A DNA stretch of 64,000 nucleotides from Staphylotrichum longicolle (taxonomy: Eukaryota > Ascomycota > Sordariomycetes > Sordariales > Chaetomiaceae), in NCBI GenBank assembly GCA_019096155.1, contig JAHCVI010000002.1, positions 3,410,001 to 3,474,000 of the forward strand, read 5' to 3'. A model generated the notes under the pieces. It worked only from the letters and a program-made list of their open reading frames with translations. It made no database searches and was not told where the DNA came from. A program made the translations under genes and the position numbers. Each line of letters opens with the position of its first letter. Within the stretch, counting starts at the first letter, position 1. Positions 21,727-35,900 of the stretch are shown piece by piece.

Positions 21727-24159
21727 TTATCGCGCGGCGGCAATGGGGGCCTCGGGGGCCGGGGTAAACTCAAGCATCTGCTTGAGCTGCTCCTCGGTCG
21801 GGTCGTCCGAGATCCAGGGGCCCTTCTCCTCGTCCGTGGCGTTGAGGAAGCCCTCGGCGCGCTTGAGCGTCTGCAGGTCGAGATCGGTGACGTACGACTT
21901 GCCGTCCTGGAGCTTGATGCGCACCTCTTGCTCGGTCGACAGCATCATGTCGTCCTTGGCCAGACGGCGGGGCCCGTCAAAGACGGCCAGCACCCGCTTC
22001 TTCATGGTCATCTGGCCCTTGTCGAACCCCCACGAGGAAGGGTAGTCGCGCCTGTTCTTGCGACCGCGGCTCTTGGTCTGGAGGGGAACGCCGCCGCGCG
22101 AGTGGGTGAGACCGCGCGACTTTTGCACGCCGTTCGCGGGGTTGAGGCCGCCTTTTGTCCTCTTGGGGGAGGAGAGCGATCCCTTGCCGCTGCGCCCGCC
22201 CCTGGACTCGTCGTCGAACTCGTCGTCCTCCATGTTGTCATCCTCGTCGTCGGCGTCCTCGGTAGTGGTGGTCATGGTGGTGGTGGGGAGGTGGTTCTTC
22301 TCCAGGGTGTTGTGCACGTCCCGGTCGTTCTCGACCTCGGCCAGCCGCTGGGCGTTGATGGCCTCGGCCGGATCCTCCTGCTGCACGATGCGCAGCACGC
22401 AGTCGTCGAGATGCTCGTAGAAGTCTTGAGCGTTGCTGAAGGTCTGCGAGCATGTCGAGCACTTGCCGGTGGCGTCGGGTGCGTAGCCAGTGAGCTTCGT
22501 GCTGCCGTTGCCGCTGGCACCGGCCGTCTTCTTCCTGCTGTTCGGGGGTGTCTGCTCAACGCCGTGCACCGCGGTCAAGTGCCTCTTGAACACGTCGGCC
22601 CGGTTGAACGACTTCTCCGCCGCGGACCCAGACCCGGGGCAGAAACCACAGACCATGGTGCCCTTGTAGTGGGTGAGCGTGTGGCGGTTCTTGTCGTACC
22701 TGGAAATGGGCTGTTAGCTTGCTTGTTTCTTCGTCAAAGGCGCGGATTAGGAAGACACTCACTTCCTTGCGAAGCCCTTGACATGGTACTCGCATGTCGT
22801 GATCGGGCACTTCTCAGGCCTCTCCGTTTGGTGGGTGAGCATGTGAGCCTTCAGGTCCTTGAAGGCCTTCCCGCAGTCTGGGTGCGGGCACCGCTGCTTT
22901 TCCCTCGACTCATCGCCGCTGTAGGGCTGCTCCCCAGAAAAGTTTGACTGGTACGACACCAGGCTTCCCCGTCGTTGAGGGTCGACAGGCGGCTGGAAGG
23001 CCGAGTAGGACTGGTAGTTGCTGTTGTGCATGAAGGGAGAGGTGCTGCCGTTCCTGAGCTGAGGCGAAGCAGAGACCGACAGGGCCGGGGATGTCGGATA
23101 GCCGGAATGGGGCGGCGCCGGGTACGAGGGCTCATAAGGCATCGCCATGGGCCTCACGTCTGGGTGGATCATGGAGGGGTCTGCGCGGGGAAGTTCCATG
23201 TCAGTCACCTGGCCGTGCGACAAAATCTCGCGTTGCGACAGAGGAAACCAACAAGTCTGCAGAGGAGGAACGAAATGCCCGCTAGACTGAGAAAAGAAAG
23301 GAGTGACCAGGCGCGAGCTGGGCGTGCTGGGACGCGCCGGTGAGCCGCAGCCCAAAGGCGGGCTGCTCCAGGCTGCGCGCGACGAAGAAGAAAACGAGGA
23401 AGCAGAAGTGGTGGGCGGCGTCAAGAGAAGACCCGAAGTCACCGAGGACGACGCTGGCGTCGATGCCAGGGATGCAGACATGGAGGAGGCCTGCCGCGCC
23501 AGGCGCGTGTCGAGGGCCAGACCAGGACTCGTGGCTTTGGCAGGGACAACAGTGGATCCAGAATCGCAAGAAATGGAAGAAGAAAGGGAGCCGCGGTGGG
23601 CGCGCCCGCTGTGGCTGGGCGAACGGGGAGAGAGAGGAGAAGACCTAGGGATCTGCGCGAACTCACCAACAAATCCTGGCGCTTTGCTGGCGGGGAAGTC
23701 GTAGGCAGGTGTGAAGGCGTCGAGTCCTCCTGGCGCGAAAGAATACTCGCCGGGGAAATACTCGCTCTGGTCGACGATGCCCGGGGTCACCCCGAGTCCG
23801 TGGGGTGCGGAGGCCCACTCTGGGATCTGCGCCATCTGCCCGTGGCTCGAGAGCGGTGAGCCCATGTTCGACGACGAGGCGCTCGCGATGCTCAGGTCGG
23901 ACGCCGGCCCGCGCACAATGTCGCTGTCGTCCGGATACATGCCTGGTGATGCCCTGCCGTTGTTATACATGTATGGCGCCTCTGCGTAGACCGCTCCGTT
24001 GTCGTACCCCATCGTCACCGGGTATTCGTGCGCCGACCGCGGGTAGCCACTGTACGGCTCGGGCGAGAGACCGAGGTCCATTGTTGTGGAGTAGTGGGGA
24101 GGCTCTGGGTATGTCATGTTGCTGAAGTCTTTGGTGTCGTGGCGGCCGAAGGCGGCCAT
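21727..24159 (-). CDS. C2H2 zinc-finger transcription factor (about 789 aa)
   Basis: Two exons (22763-24159 and 21727-22699) join in frame over a 63-bp intron (GTGAGT...TTCCAG) that splits a finger at FARK|YDKNRHTLTH. The start is the ATG giving MAAFGRHDTKDFSNMTYPEP. Residues 1-390 are disordered, Ser/Pro/Tyr-rich, with a long serine-rich block, consistent with an activation region. Two or three C2H2 fingers follow: CPHPDCGKAFKDLKAHMLTH, a CPITTCEYHVKGF...H finger, then MVCGFCPGS...RADVFKRHLTAVH. A further C-x2-C pair with H and C (CSTCSQTF...YEHLDDC) follows. The C-terminal half is acidic (DADDEDDNMEDDEFDDE) with basic patches and a conserved-looking end segment. An in-frame intron of 3n length near 23240-23290 cannot be excluded. 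Sequence-specific regulator by family; its targets are unknown. Its upstream side is the 12.4-kb gene-free region. Confidence 0.88.
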
Positions 24160-24590
24160 GTGCACGATGTGTAAAGAGCGTCGGGGAGGGGTGGTGGTGG
24201 CCTAGCTGGCGCTCTCTTGGGGAGAATGCAAGAAAGCCGCGACCTCTTAGACTGATGAGGACGAGGCGTGTCAGTCACGGCCTCCAGGCAGCGCACCCAC
24301 ACGCCGACAACTGACCTTGACTCATGCGCTAGCAGACAAGTCCTAGAGTTTCTCGGAAGTTGCGCTTCGCCAGTCGTGTGCTGGCCGTCTACTTCTCGTT
24401 CTTTTGTAGGGCCGGTTTCGTGGGGAGCGACCAGATGGGATGTTGTAAGGTGCGAATGTGGGTGTATCCTCGATGAGTCTCAGCGAACCCAATCTGGGGT
24501 GGGGGTGTGTGAGGCTTGGTGGTTGGTGATGTTTTTGTACTGGGTGAGAGTGTGAGACGACAGGACGTGCTTCGGGGGGGGTGAAGTTTC

Positions 24591-24597
24591 TATATAC
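24591..24597 (-). promoter_or_regulatory. candidate TATA box upstream of the zinc-finger gene
   Basis: On the minus strand the sequence reads GGGGTATATAGAAAC, a good TATA-box match about 430 bp upstream of the zinc-finger start codon and in the right orientation. If used, it implies a leader of roughly 400 nt. It is a single motif match, so confidence is limited. Confidence 0.4.
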
Positions 24598-27500
24598 CCC
24601 AAAGTGACCATCTCATCGGCCAGGACCTGGTGGAGGACGATCTCGCGGTCCCCAGTCAGGCTCCCGACCAGCGAGGCTCAGTCCACACATTGCATGGGCG
24701 GGTCCATCCACGAGAATTGACAGGGGCCGGGGGGGGGGGGGCGGTACAGGGATACCTAGGAAACTTGGGTGACATGGGGCTGGGTACCTTTGGGCTCGGG
24801 TCGACAGGGGGGCTGGCGCGACCCTGGTACGGAGGTACATTGGTACATTGGCGCCCTCTCGCAGAACGAGGCCCTGCAAGTCCTGCGCCCACTGGCCAGT
24901 CCACCACCCGCCGTCCGGCCCTGTGGGTGTTGTGGATGGAAACAGGGGTAAGCGAGTGGGAGGAGACCTCGAAGGCTTGAGTCCTCAGAGTGTCTCGCTG
25001 GAGAGGTGCGAGTGGGCCCGGACAGCACCCACGGGAGAGCGAAGGGACCAGGGCAGTCTGGGCCTCCATTATCGATGCGCCAGATAACGTGAACACCGAC
25101 AACAGCCAGCGCGAGGGAGTCGATTTGGCACCGCGAGGCCAGTCTTTCAGGGCCAACCCGCGACCAGCTCTTCCCGCGTGTACTGTGTAGAACAGCCCGC
25201 GGTCGAAACAAATCATTTCCTCCCCCCACACCCACTGCTCTCGCCGCGTTTCTGTCTCTCGGCCTTGCATTAGCTAGTTGGCGCCAGTTTGGGCCGCTGT
25301 CAGTGCCCTCCCCCAGACCGCTCTCTGCGGCTCTCCGTGGTGCTGTGTCTAGCGCAGCGGTGATGTCGGCGGAAGGGGCTCGAACTTCTGGGGCACCAGT
25401 TTGGGGGACCCAAATGAGACGGCGGGTTTCTTGCGGTCCCGTGCCCCCTGAGGTTCGTTTTGTGTTGTTGTCGTCTTTGCTTCTTCCTCCCCTGGCATTT
25501 GGGGCGCCACTCAGACGCGACCGGCCCGGCCGCAGCAGCCAAGCACCGATTTCCCGATGCAGTTCAGTCGTCGCCACGTCCTGCATCGTCTTGCATCGTG
25601 TGTCTGCCGGCTGGCCGGTGAGGACGGGTGCGAAATCCAAACAAGCCTTAGGGCGGGCTGGTCCAGAGCTGGACTCGACCGCCAGATAACCAGTCCAGAC
25701 CAGAGTTTACATGCAGTCATGGTCCCTTTTTGGTGAGACTTCATCGATGAGGTTTCGTTTTGGGTTTGAGGAACAGCATGTTCCCCCCCATTCAAAACCC
25801 CTCCTCTTTCCTCTCCTCTCTCCCCCGCATGCCATGGCGGCGCGCCCGGGCGAGGCCGACATGGCCGCGCCAGGCGCCCTCGGTTGGTCGACTGAGCCTG
25901 TGGGCATCAAAGTTGACCTGCCCTGCTGCTGCAGGACTGTAAGAACTGTCTTTGTCTCGATCGGAGAAAGTAGTCGGCTGTACATTCTGTAAAGGGCCGC
26001 AGTTCGATATTGTGGAGGCTCTGGCAGTGCCGCAGGGCCTGTCTGTATCTTGGTTGCATCATTGCATGCCAGATGTACCGAGGATATTTTTATTCACGAG
26101 TTGTGCGGGACTCGCTGCTGCGCACTCCCGGCTTGCTGGGTGATGATTAAGGCTGCCGCCCGCCTGCCGCGCCCGGTTCCTGGCTTGCACATCATTTCAT
26201 TGACAGGGTGGCTTGACCACTTCCCGCCGACGCCAATGGGAGCCAAGAGCCGGGTGTCGAGGTGATCAACGTGCAGGGGCACAGCCTTATCCCTGACCGC
26301 ATTGGGACAACCCTTTCACCGCGAGAGGAAAACGAAACGGTATGAATCGTGGCTTGTGGTTTGCATCCGCGCCATCTCAACCTTTCTTGGCGAAGGTGCA
26401 TCATGATCACCGGCTGCCCAACCCAACCAGAGCAGGCCACGGCGCGGGTCCAAGGTTCGGATCGAGAGCCGCGAAGAAACCACCATGATGGAAAAAGAAG
26501 AGACTCACGATCTTGCGTCTGACGGCGCATCAACGTTGGGCAGCGCAGCAACTACACCACCCTACACGGTAATGCGCCGTATCGCTGGGTTTTATTGAGT
26601 CGTATCTCGTCCAGTCAGTGTGTGCTGCAGCTGGTCGGTGATGCGAAATTCAGAATGGAACCTTGCGCACGTGGGGTTTGGTGGCCTTGTCTCTCTCTTC
26701 GCCGTTTCCCCCGTTGAATTTTGAGCAAGTTTTTGTGAACAGAGCTCCCGGCCGACCGCGGAGTCGAGTTGTGGGGTGGAAAACGTGACCGCCAGCCCAG
26801 GGGCCAGGGAAATTTTGCGCGAGATCAATCGGGGTCCCGCCAGGCCAAGCTTTTTTAGTGCAGTCAGACCCGGTCGGTTTGTTTCCTGTCAACAGCCCAA
26901 CAAAACATCAAGCGAGAAAACAAAAGCAATTTTTTGAAATGAGCGATGTGTGAGCGTACGTGTACGTCCCGACCACAAATGCTCGATGTGCACGGTACGG
27001 TACGTACGTATGAAGCGCACGCGGAGCATTTTGGGCTCGCACATGTCGAACCAACGACTCAGGTGCCTACCTAGGTATTTCCTGGAGCTGCTGTGGTTGG
27101 CGATCACAATCCAACCATGAGTGTCGCTAATGTATGAGCCCATCCAAGTGAGCACTTGAGGAATAAGGACGAAGGGACCGGACCGGTGAATTCCCCGGTG
27201 GCACAACGCTCCCGTCCCGTCCCGGCAAATGCCATGGCCACTTAGGTCGTTAATCCCGCGGCCTCACCTTCAGGCCCCGCGGGAGAGCGGCGCTCTTGTC
27301 TCTGATAAACACGTTGTTGTTTATCATGGCGGGCTCCGCTGATCATCACCAGCCCAACAAGACATGGGCGCGAGGCGCCAGGTGCCGGATCCAGGCCAAA
27401 CCCATGCCAATGCGAGCAAGGAGCTCAAATCAGAGCGGTGAGCAGCCTGTTGACTGAGATTGTCTCGCGTGGAGCAGAGGAATTCACTTGTAGGGCCATG

Positions 27501-30500
27501 TCCCAAACACACCCACCCGCTGGCGTTTGAATGATGCGACGATTTCAAACAAGCGAGAGCAAAGTTCCCCCAGCAAGTGGAGCATTTCAAGATCGGCATC
27601 GCGCCAAAGCCGGCTCGATGAATGACACCCGATCGAGACTAGGCGTGGCTGAGCCTGCGTCTGCCCTGCTTCTCAGTGGCTTCTTTACGGCAGGTGGGGC
27701 ACCACCAGCAACCTGCCGTCTCGTCTCCACTGTTTTCCGCCCGGGCCCGAGTGTTGTGGGAAGAGAAAAGGTAAAATCCAAAAAAAGAACGAGAGCCTCG
27801 GGAAGGGGCGGTGCAACACGCGCGACCTTGGTCCTGGGACCACTGGGAACTGCCACCATGCACCGATGGACAGCGGCACGTCACGGTTGCATTGCACAGA
27901 GCACACCTGGGCTTGGTCCAGCTTTCTTTTTGTTTGAGAGTAATGACTTGCCCGCACCATGTCACGCTCGCATCCGCAGCTCTCGTGGGGTGGAATTGCA
28001 GATCAGGACGATGCCAGGGTTTGCCGACATCATACTTGTCCCAGCAGCTCGTCTCGCGGGACTTGGCCCTGCAAATCGATGCTGCAAACTGCGCGCCAAG
28101 CGACATGACCCATCCTTCCGGGTTTTGGTTGACGGTGCTCCCTGAAAATCCCTCTTTGTGCACACCGATGTCGATGCGGGATTCCTGCAGCCATCCGCAA
28201 CCAGCAAAGCGAAAAAAAAAAAAAGAAAGGAAAATAGCTGTTGTTGCACATTTCCCGCAGCTGGTCGCCGATTTGTGTCATGGTGGTATCCCCGAGGTGC
28301 CGAGAACCGATGTGGTGTGCAGTTGCTGGACTGCGAATCTATTGGGCGGCAGAACGAGGGAAAGCGGACAACAACCAAGCTCCGGTATCAACGGATGGAA
28401 CACCAGAAGACCAGAGATTCGAACTTGAGGGGGTCTCGACAATGCACTCTACGTTGCAACAGATGAGCCCCTCGTACCTACCGCACATATGCCACTCGAC
28501 CGTATTCCGTACGTTACAAGGTACAAGTGAAGCCTTCAACGATTTTTGCAATTCCGGGATCTTGCAGAGGAACGAAATGAAGCGTTTGCCAACACACTTC
28601 TCGTCACCCCTTGTCCACTGAAGCACACTATCAACGCCAAGCTTCGGCGCCACCTCGCCTAGCCAGCCACCACCAGTTCCCAACCGACTGGTTCCGTGGC
28701 GGGCTGGTTACCCCCAGGGTGCCTGGTGGTGGTCAGCACCTGCAGGCGGAACAGACCACTCAGGATGACAACGCTTCCCATTCTGTCCAATCAGCCATTT
28801 GCAGCTCTGGGCTTGCATTCATCAGGCTTGCTCTTCGTGCTGCGGTTTGCGTTCCGAAATGCAAGGAGAAACTGCGTCCCCAGGGCCAGAACGGGCGCCA
28901 CGATGGAGAACCGCCTGGTCAGCCCTACGACGTGTCCCAGCTGTGCGGTCCTGTGTGGGCCATCCACGATCCCGTCGCTGTTTCTGGGTGCCCAACTCGC
29001 GCTATCATCAGCCTCATCCCTCGATAACCGTTTTGCTTGTTCCCGCTTAGGTTAGACATCGGCTCTTGACGACGACTTCGCCACCCCCGCCGGCATTGCT
29101 CTCTGAGATGGTACTCCGTACATGCGGATGTTCTGGGCCCAAGCCATTTCTCGTCGTCTGCGCTTGCCAGTCTCAGGGCTTTCAGCGGGGCCAAGTCGGC
29201 CCTGGAACGAAACAGAACGGCGTCAGTGACCACCAATGAAGCACTGGCTCTCGACGCGTCCTGTGCCTGGCCAGAGCGTATCGCTCGGCAACTGCCACGC
29301 TGTGACCGCGGGCTGGTCGTGCTTCGAACCGTCCCCAGATTTATGCGCCCAGGCGCGTGGGATATGATTGGCCGCGATGGGCATCTGCGACATGCGAGCA
29401 AAAGGGGGAGTGAATTGTTGTCCCTTGGGACGAGCCGCTGGCCAGGAACAAGACAGCTGGGAAATAAGGGGGACTATGGAGATTAATGCAAAGAAACAAA
29501 AGCACCTGCGGGATGTCGAAAACGTGGGATGTGCTGAAGAACGGGACGCGACCCGGAAGCAAACCTGTGCCGCAAACGAAGATTTGCCAACCGTGGAAAC
29601 CAACCGTGGAAAAAGGTGACCAGGCTCGAGAGAAGACCAGGGTCCAATGGGGAAGGCCCCAAATCACATTTCAAGGTGACAAAGGACTGTACACACACAA
29701 ATGACAGGCCAGTGCTTCAGCAACAGACATGTTGCTCTGGCGAACGTGAAGTGGGCCCGAGGCGGAGGTCAATTTGAGGTGCCATTCTGAAGGAAGACTC
29801 AATCTTGATCCGAGTAAGATCGGACGAACACATGTACCCGTTCTGTGCATCTCCTTTCATCAACTTTGCTGGCCTAGTATTTGCTGCACCATCATTTTCA
29901 CACATGATTGTTTCGACACGCTGTGTAGATATCTCCCAGTTTCTGCAACGCGGGTGCTTAACTGCCACGTGCGGTTGTGAGGATGTAGGGCTGAGCTAAT
30001 TCATCCTCACCCAGATCAAGAACAGGCTCCGCCACACATCCTCGGGTATTTTTCCAAGCCTGACGCCAGAGCAGGCTGTGTTTTTTTGTTTGTCTGTCTG
30101 TGTGGGAAGTCACCCAAAACCACTCAAAGCAGGGGTCATCATTCCTCCACCCATTTCAAACAGGGGTCGGTCAAGAAGAAACAGGGGCTGCATGTCGGGG
30201 GTGTTGACCTCAGGCCAAAACCCAGGGTCTCGTCCGCTTTAGGCAATCAGTGCGACTGGCTGAAAAGGGAACAGCGCAACCAGACGGCTCGACAGCACCC
30301 CTGGTTGCGGCTCTTGTCACAGCACCCGTCGAGGCTCTGGAAACGAGTGGTAGGGCATTTCGCTTGCCCACGACCAGACATTGAGATGTTGCTTTTTCAA
30401 TTTCGAGACACAAGGCATAGTTGTGGCCCAGCAAAGCTGCTCCCTCTCCGTCTGTCCCTCGCTCGTAAATCCACATGTGGGCCGTGCACGGCGCAACACC

Positions 30501-32904
30501 TCAAACAGAGCCCGCCAAGACGGTCTCTCCGAACGCCGATCCCTCTTGGCGGAGATCTTTCCCAACTCCTGGGTCCGCGCTAGCGTAGGGCCAAAGCCGA
30601 TCTCGGTTGTTGATGTCTTGATCGGCCCCCAAAACAACGCCCCCTTCAACGGGCAAGGAAGGACCTCGTGGCACTTTGAGAACGCTTCCAACCGTCCGGA
30701 GAGTGGCTTTGAGGAGACGCCAATCGAACAATCCGGATGCAGGTCCGAACAATGTGTTCACGACACTGCCGGGTCCGAGCACTTGGACCACAATGCCCTG
30801 CACGGAAAAGGGGTGACAGCGTGACAGCGTGACAGCCAGCCGTGTCCCAGACCACCCAAGGACCTCGCGGCCAGAGTCGCATCGTCAACACGGCTTCTTC
30901 CGGCTCATCCCCTCTCGTTGTCCAGGCGAGCCAGGGTGCGCCTCGGTCACGCGTGGGAGTCCAGAAGAGAGATTTCGGTTTGAGATTGGCGCCTCCACCG
31001 GGTTTGACGTGGGAGCCCAGAGGCCAATGCTTGCGGCTCTGAGTTCACACACCGTCGACGGGATGCTCCACCGGGGAACGACCCACCGCAAACCGCAGCA
31101 AGGATCCCACAGTCCCTCTCGGAATTTACCAGCCACGGGGGAGTTGAACGGCTGCCCTGTGCCACAAATGCCCAAACCTCAGGCTCAGGGACCTCGAGGT
31201 GAATCAAACTTGCCAAAGAAGGAAAAAGTAAACGAACGAGCCGGGGTAGGTGCCAGTCCAGCCTGATACAGTTAGCCCGGTCTTACCAGGTCCGCAATCC
31301 AGCCAATCAAAGACCATTGATGAAAACTCACTCTTAACCCTCCCGCACTGGCAAGGCCAAGGGAAAGACACCTTCACTGTGAACCCTCGAGTGAATTCCT
31401 GATGCAAGCCCGCCCAAGATTGTCATGAACTTGGCTGTCATGTTGGTTTCAAGAAATCATCTCACTACTTGTAGAAACAGAGTTTTCTTCATCTGGCACA
31501 TGGCCGAGAGCGACTGTGATGTGTTCGCCTCTGGCATCATGGACAACAGAGCAATGAACCACCGTGAACTGCATTCGGTCTCGAAATCGACAACGCAAGA
31601 TGCAACAGTGTCGGAACCCAATGGTTCAGCATTCCCTGTCCATATGATGCGAGGTTACAGTGGATCGGGAGCTGTGCCCAATGCCACACTTCTCCACGGG
31701 CATGATCCGCGGGTCGTTCGCGGGGTCGGGCGAGGCAGCGGGCAGCAGGTGCGACTCTGGCCTAAATTTGGCAGACGCAAGGGTCCCTCAATCAATTAAC
31801 ATTGCGGTTGTGACACACAGACGACCCGTCACTTTGTCGCTCTGCCGCAATCAAGACAAAATATCTGATCCACCTGAGCATCAAACATCGGGTGACTTTG
31901 TCGACGGCCCTTGATGGATGAGGAATATTGACATCGAACCGAGGGGGCGGCATGTGGCGCTTTCCCTGCATCGATCCTGGCTCCAGCCTGGGCGAGTCGC
32001 CAGTCTTCCCCAAACAGAAATGAGGTGAGCATGGGCGGGTGCGTCATGACCCAGAACGGTCGTCGCGCTTGCCCCGGAACGCCATGTTTCCGGTCGCTGC
32101 TCGTTCTTGCAGCCTATCAGGGCGCGGGGATCGTGCAGCAGGGTGCAAGCCAATTGCTCTCCCACTTCGTTTTTCCCCGCGTTGCTCGTTGGGAAAGCCA
32201 AAAGCCATCGCAGAAGCCATGTAACGGTGGGGACCGGTCGAGACTCGGGCCCGGCGGCGGTCTGCCACGGGTCCACACGGCGCTCGATCCGATGAAGCAA
32301 ATCCCCCGTCCGCCGTTCAAGGTCACTGCTTGTTGGAAGACCCTGTGAAATCGAGCCAGATGCGATTGGCGGCACGATCCGAATCATCACACCCAAAGAG
32401 ACGGTTGGTGTCCAATATTGACCGAATGCGTCCTATCAAGCGCCCTAGCGGTATCACGGCGGCCCCCCCGCAACATGAAGCTTTTTCGTGGAGACGTCCG
32501 CCGGTCGCAAGTCCCTGGGGATTCCCAGATTGTCCATCGCAAGCGAAAGGCTCGAGGTTGCGTTCCAGACCACGTTTTCACCGGTCTCCCTTTGCTTCCC
32601 GGACGGGACCAGAAGTGAGGGGTGCGATGCAACTGTCTCACTTGCCCGCTGTCATGAGGGGGTCGAGATGGGGTATCGGGGGGTTTGGACGAGTCCACAA
32701 TGCTCGTAAAACACTCCAGTGTCAAGGCAAGAAGCAAACTTATCGTTTCAGTCTACCAAGTCTCGTCCGGAAGGAACCCTCCGTCGTTCACGAAGTGTGG
32801 TCATTTTGTTGATGCTTGCTAGGGGTTTTCTTGTCCCTGGCGACGGCGACGGGACATGGTCGAACTCAACAAACATCATCAACCCTGCTTGCGACACGGG
32901 CTGC

Positions 32905-32941
32905 TGTGGAGGGTTGTGGAGGGATGTGGAGGGTTGTGGAG
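32905..32941. repeat. 10-bp tandem repeat, 3.7 copies
   Basis: The unit TGTGGAGGGT is repeated head to tail (TGTGGAGGGT, TGTGGAGGGA, TGTGGAGGGT, TGTGGAG). It is a short G-rich minisatellite in the gene-free region. Confidence 0.9.
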
Positions 32942-35900
32942 CGCATAAGCCATTTAATTTACGCAGCAAAGCAGGGTCTTTCCGTGTCGCCCTCTCACGA
33001 CAGCCCAGGCTCGAGTTACCAGGAACCACGGGTTCACCAGAACATGTTCAGTTTCTCCACGGGCGCTGATTTCGCTTGTTTGAGTTGCTTTTGACGAGAT
33101 GGGGTGGCATCAAAAATTCCACATGGCTGTCCCGAGGATCGGAATCGCATCTGCCATGGACACGCAGCTCGCGGCGCCACCACGACCCGGCTGGGTTTGG
33201 GAGCTGTCCAGAAGAGGCAGGTCGCAAGCTGGCGAGCAGCCCTGCAGGGCCCGGGTCCTTGGGCTCGTCCCAGCAGCGTGGTTCGGGATCGCCCCCAGTG
33301 CCGCCCGGCGCCATGGGCCGCGAAACTCTTTCCCAACTCCAGCCATGCATTGAGGTCATCCGTTGCGGACGATGGACGCCACGCCGCCAGTTGCTGGGAA
33401 CTTGGAAGCTTGTTTGGGAGGGGCCCAGAACTCGATACTCTCTGCTGCTGGAACTTTCCCCCCTCCCCCACGCTCACCCAATTGATACGGACACCGACAT
33501 GCGTGACGCGCCCCAGACTGTTCGGGACTTCTGCAGACCGCGCAGAGGCAGCACACCCTTCGTGGTTGCGTCTGTCTCTGCATAGTATTGACGGGATGGG
33601 AAATTACCTGATCGCAGAGGGAAGAATCACAGCTGCCTCCCATCCTCGCCATCTTCTGGGCAGTTGGAAGCGAGACAGGGAGAGGCGAGAAGAGACAGGT
33701 CGCAGGGTAGGATCAACACTCACCACCCACAAGCCTGCGTTTGGAAGCTTGCAGCAGTGCTTCCCCGCCTGGCCGCAAGAAAGCAAAGCCGATCACACTC
33801 GACTGCATGTCATCAACGCAACCGGTGTCGAAAGAGGCGCGACGATCCCTGGCAATAGGCGGTCCCGAGGATCTGGACAACTGCTCGGACTCTGAGCCAC
33901 CAACCACCCATGGCTTGTCCTGAACCCGGCTCCATCCCACCCGACAGGTTGGGATGGGCTGGCTCGTGTGCATCGCTTGCACTCTCCCGGCAGTCGGTGA
34001 GCAGGTGCCGCATCCCCCATCTCCAACCGATGCTGGAGCCGACTCCAATATTTCCGTGGAGTCCCTGCCCGCGCAGCACGTCCCGTCCCCCTTGCCCCCT
34101 GCACCCCTCCGTCGTTTTGTATCGAGCTCGCTACCGCAAAGATTTTTCTCCCAGCTTGGTCCCAGCAAGGGTAACATCGACGTCTCGCAAGCCTCGATGG
34201 GCCATGTTTGGGCTGGGTAAAAAAAAGCATGGGTGTTGACCCGCCAGAATTCGCTCAATCTCCTCGTCTCCCCGACTCCCCTTGCTCACCAGTCTCCCCA
34301 CGCTAAACTAACGTTTGGCGGAGCCTGGCGTCGTCCTCGTGCGCATCTCCCCGGTCTCACTCCCTGTCCTGCCACATGGGAGAGAACCAGGGGAGAGGGC
34401 CAGGGGACGGGGAAGAGCGATGCCCTCCGGTTTGTTTCTCACCCCCGACGCTTGCAGCGCCGTGGCTTGGGAACGAACCTCTGCACAGACTCCAGGCCAC
34501 CCCGTTGACCTGTCCCCTGCCACCCTTGTTGAGGGGGGTCTAGACTGCCGTTCTAGCATGCATCTCCTCGCCAGAGACAAGACATCCAGGGAGAAACCCG
34601 AGGGACTGGACCAGCAGCGCCCGCAGCGGGCGGTAAAACCGGTGAGCGCCTCATCCAGCCAGCCGATCAACTGAACGCCCATCCGCTTCCCCCTCCCCAC
34701 AATCAACCGCCATCCACGAGCCAGCGGGTTCTCGACGCGCCCATCATAGTTATCGCATGCATATGTAGTTGTACCCCCTTCGTATCGTATGTCACTCGCC
34801 CAAACAAGCAAGTCTCGCAAGAATAGCCAGGACAGAGAGGACGGGGGTGGGTGACAAGGCCCGCGGCAAATCCCGTCTGTCCCCCCCGCCCTGCCCGTGC
34901 ACTTCCCTTCCTCTTGCGTTTCCTGGGTTTCTCTTTCCTTGGGCCTTGTGAGGCAGGCGGCCCAGCGAGCGACGCGAGCCGTGGGGGAAACAAGTCGACT
35001 GGCCAGTCAGTGCGTGTGCCGTGGGCCGGGGACGTCGGCATCCGAGATGAATGCTGCAGGGTGATCGCCGACCACTCTATGATCTGCCCTCGTGTCAACA
35101 AGCTTTGGATTTTCTCTGCGATCGGGAGTGTGCAAAAGCATGCTCTTTTTTATCAAGGTTCTTCTGTCATTTCTGCGCGGGGGTTTAAATTGTGTCTTCA
35201 AAAAGTGTACTTGATGGGGGTCGAGAGGATGGTGTGTTTTTTGACGGTGCTCGACGTTTTGGCTGGGTTCAGTTGACCTCCCGCCATGCCATGCCATGCC
35301 TTGCCGTGCTTGTGTCTGCCGTCGATCATTTGCATGCGATCTCCATCAGATGGATGTTGACGCTGCTCAGTTGACGAAACAACAGCGTTGCATTCCAAAC
35401 AAGAAACAGGGCCTTGAACACTAAAAAATCGAGCGGAAATCAATGTCATCACAATGACACCACTCGGCCTCGATTTCTCCATCACATGCCCCCGCTGAGA
35501 TGAGGAAGGCGTTCGTAAAGTTCCTGTCACTCTGCGGTGTGTTGGTCATCGTGAACCACTTTTTTTTCCTACATGAATGGGGGACACTGAGGAGTTTCGG
35601 GACCGAGAAGCAGTCATAGCGGCGCCACCCCCTGTATCCTGCGTCCTCGTCGCCCCATGTCTTCTGGCGACAGCAGAGATATACGCTCCTGATAGGCGTG
35701 CACACTTGGAGAACCAAGCGCTTGTTGAGGTGCACTACTAATCGCGAGTTCCTTGGAATCGCGGTTGCTGGAGCGCGACGGATGGAGAAGCCCGCAGCCA
35801 TACGGAAGGAAGCGTTTTCATGCCCCTGAGCAGACAGAAGAAATTTGAGGCTCAACGAGAACGAGGAGAGAAATGCGGTGAGCGGATTTTGACTCCGGGT

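Noticed and set aside
21697..22947. 416-codon plus-strand ORF opposite the zinc-finger gene
   Set aside because: It is antisense to the C2H2 coding exons and crosses their intron; the Leu/Val/Gly-rich product reflects complementary GC-rich codons.
33104..33895. Plus-strand ORF of 263 codons in the gene-free block
   Set aside because: It overlaps other long ORFs on both strands, has unusual composition and no recognisable domain; it is not supported as a gene.
35285..35310. CATGC repeats and a GGTACGTACGTA patch near 27000 as regulatory arrays
   Set aside because: They are short, imperfect and isolated; they could be chance and have no gene start nearby.
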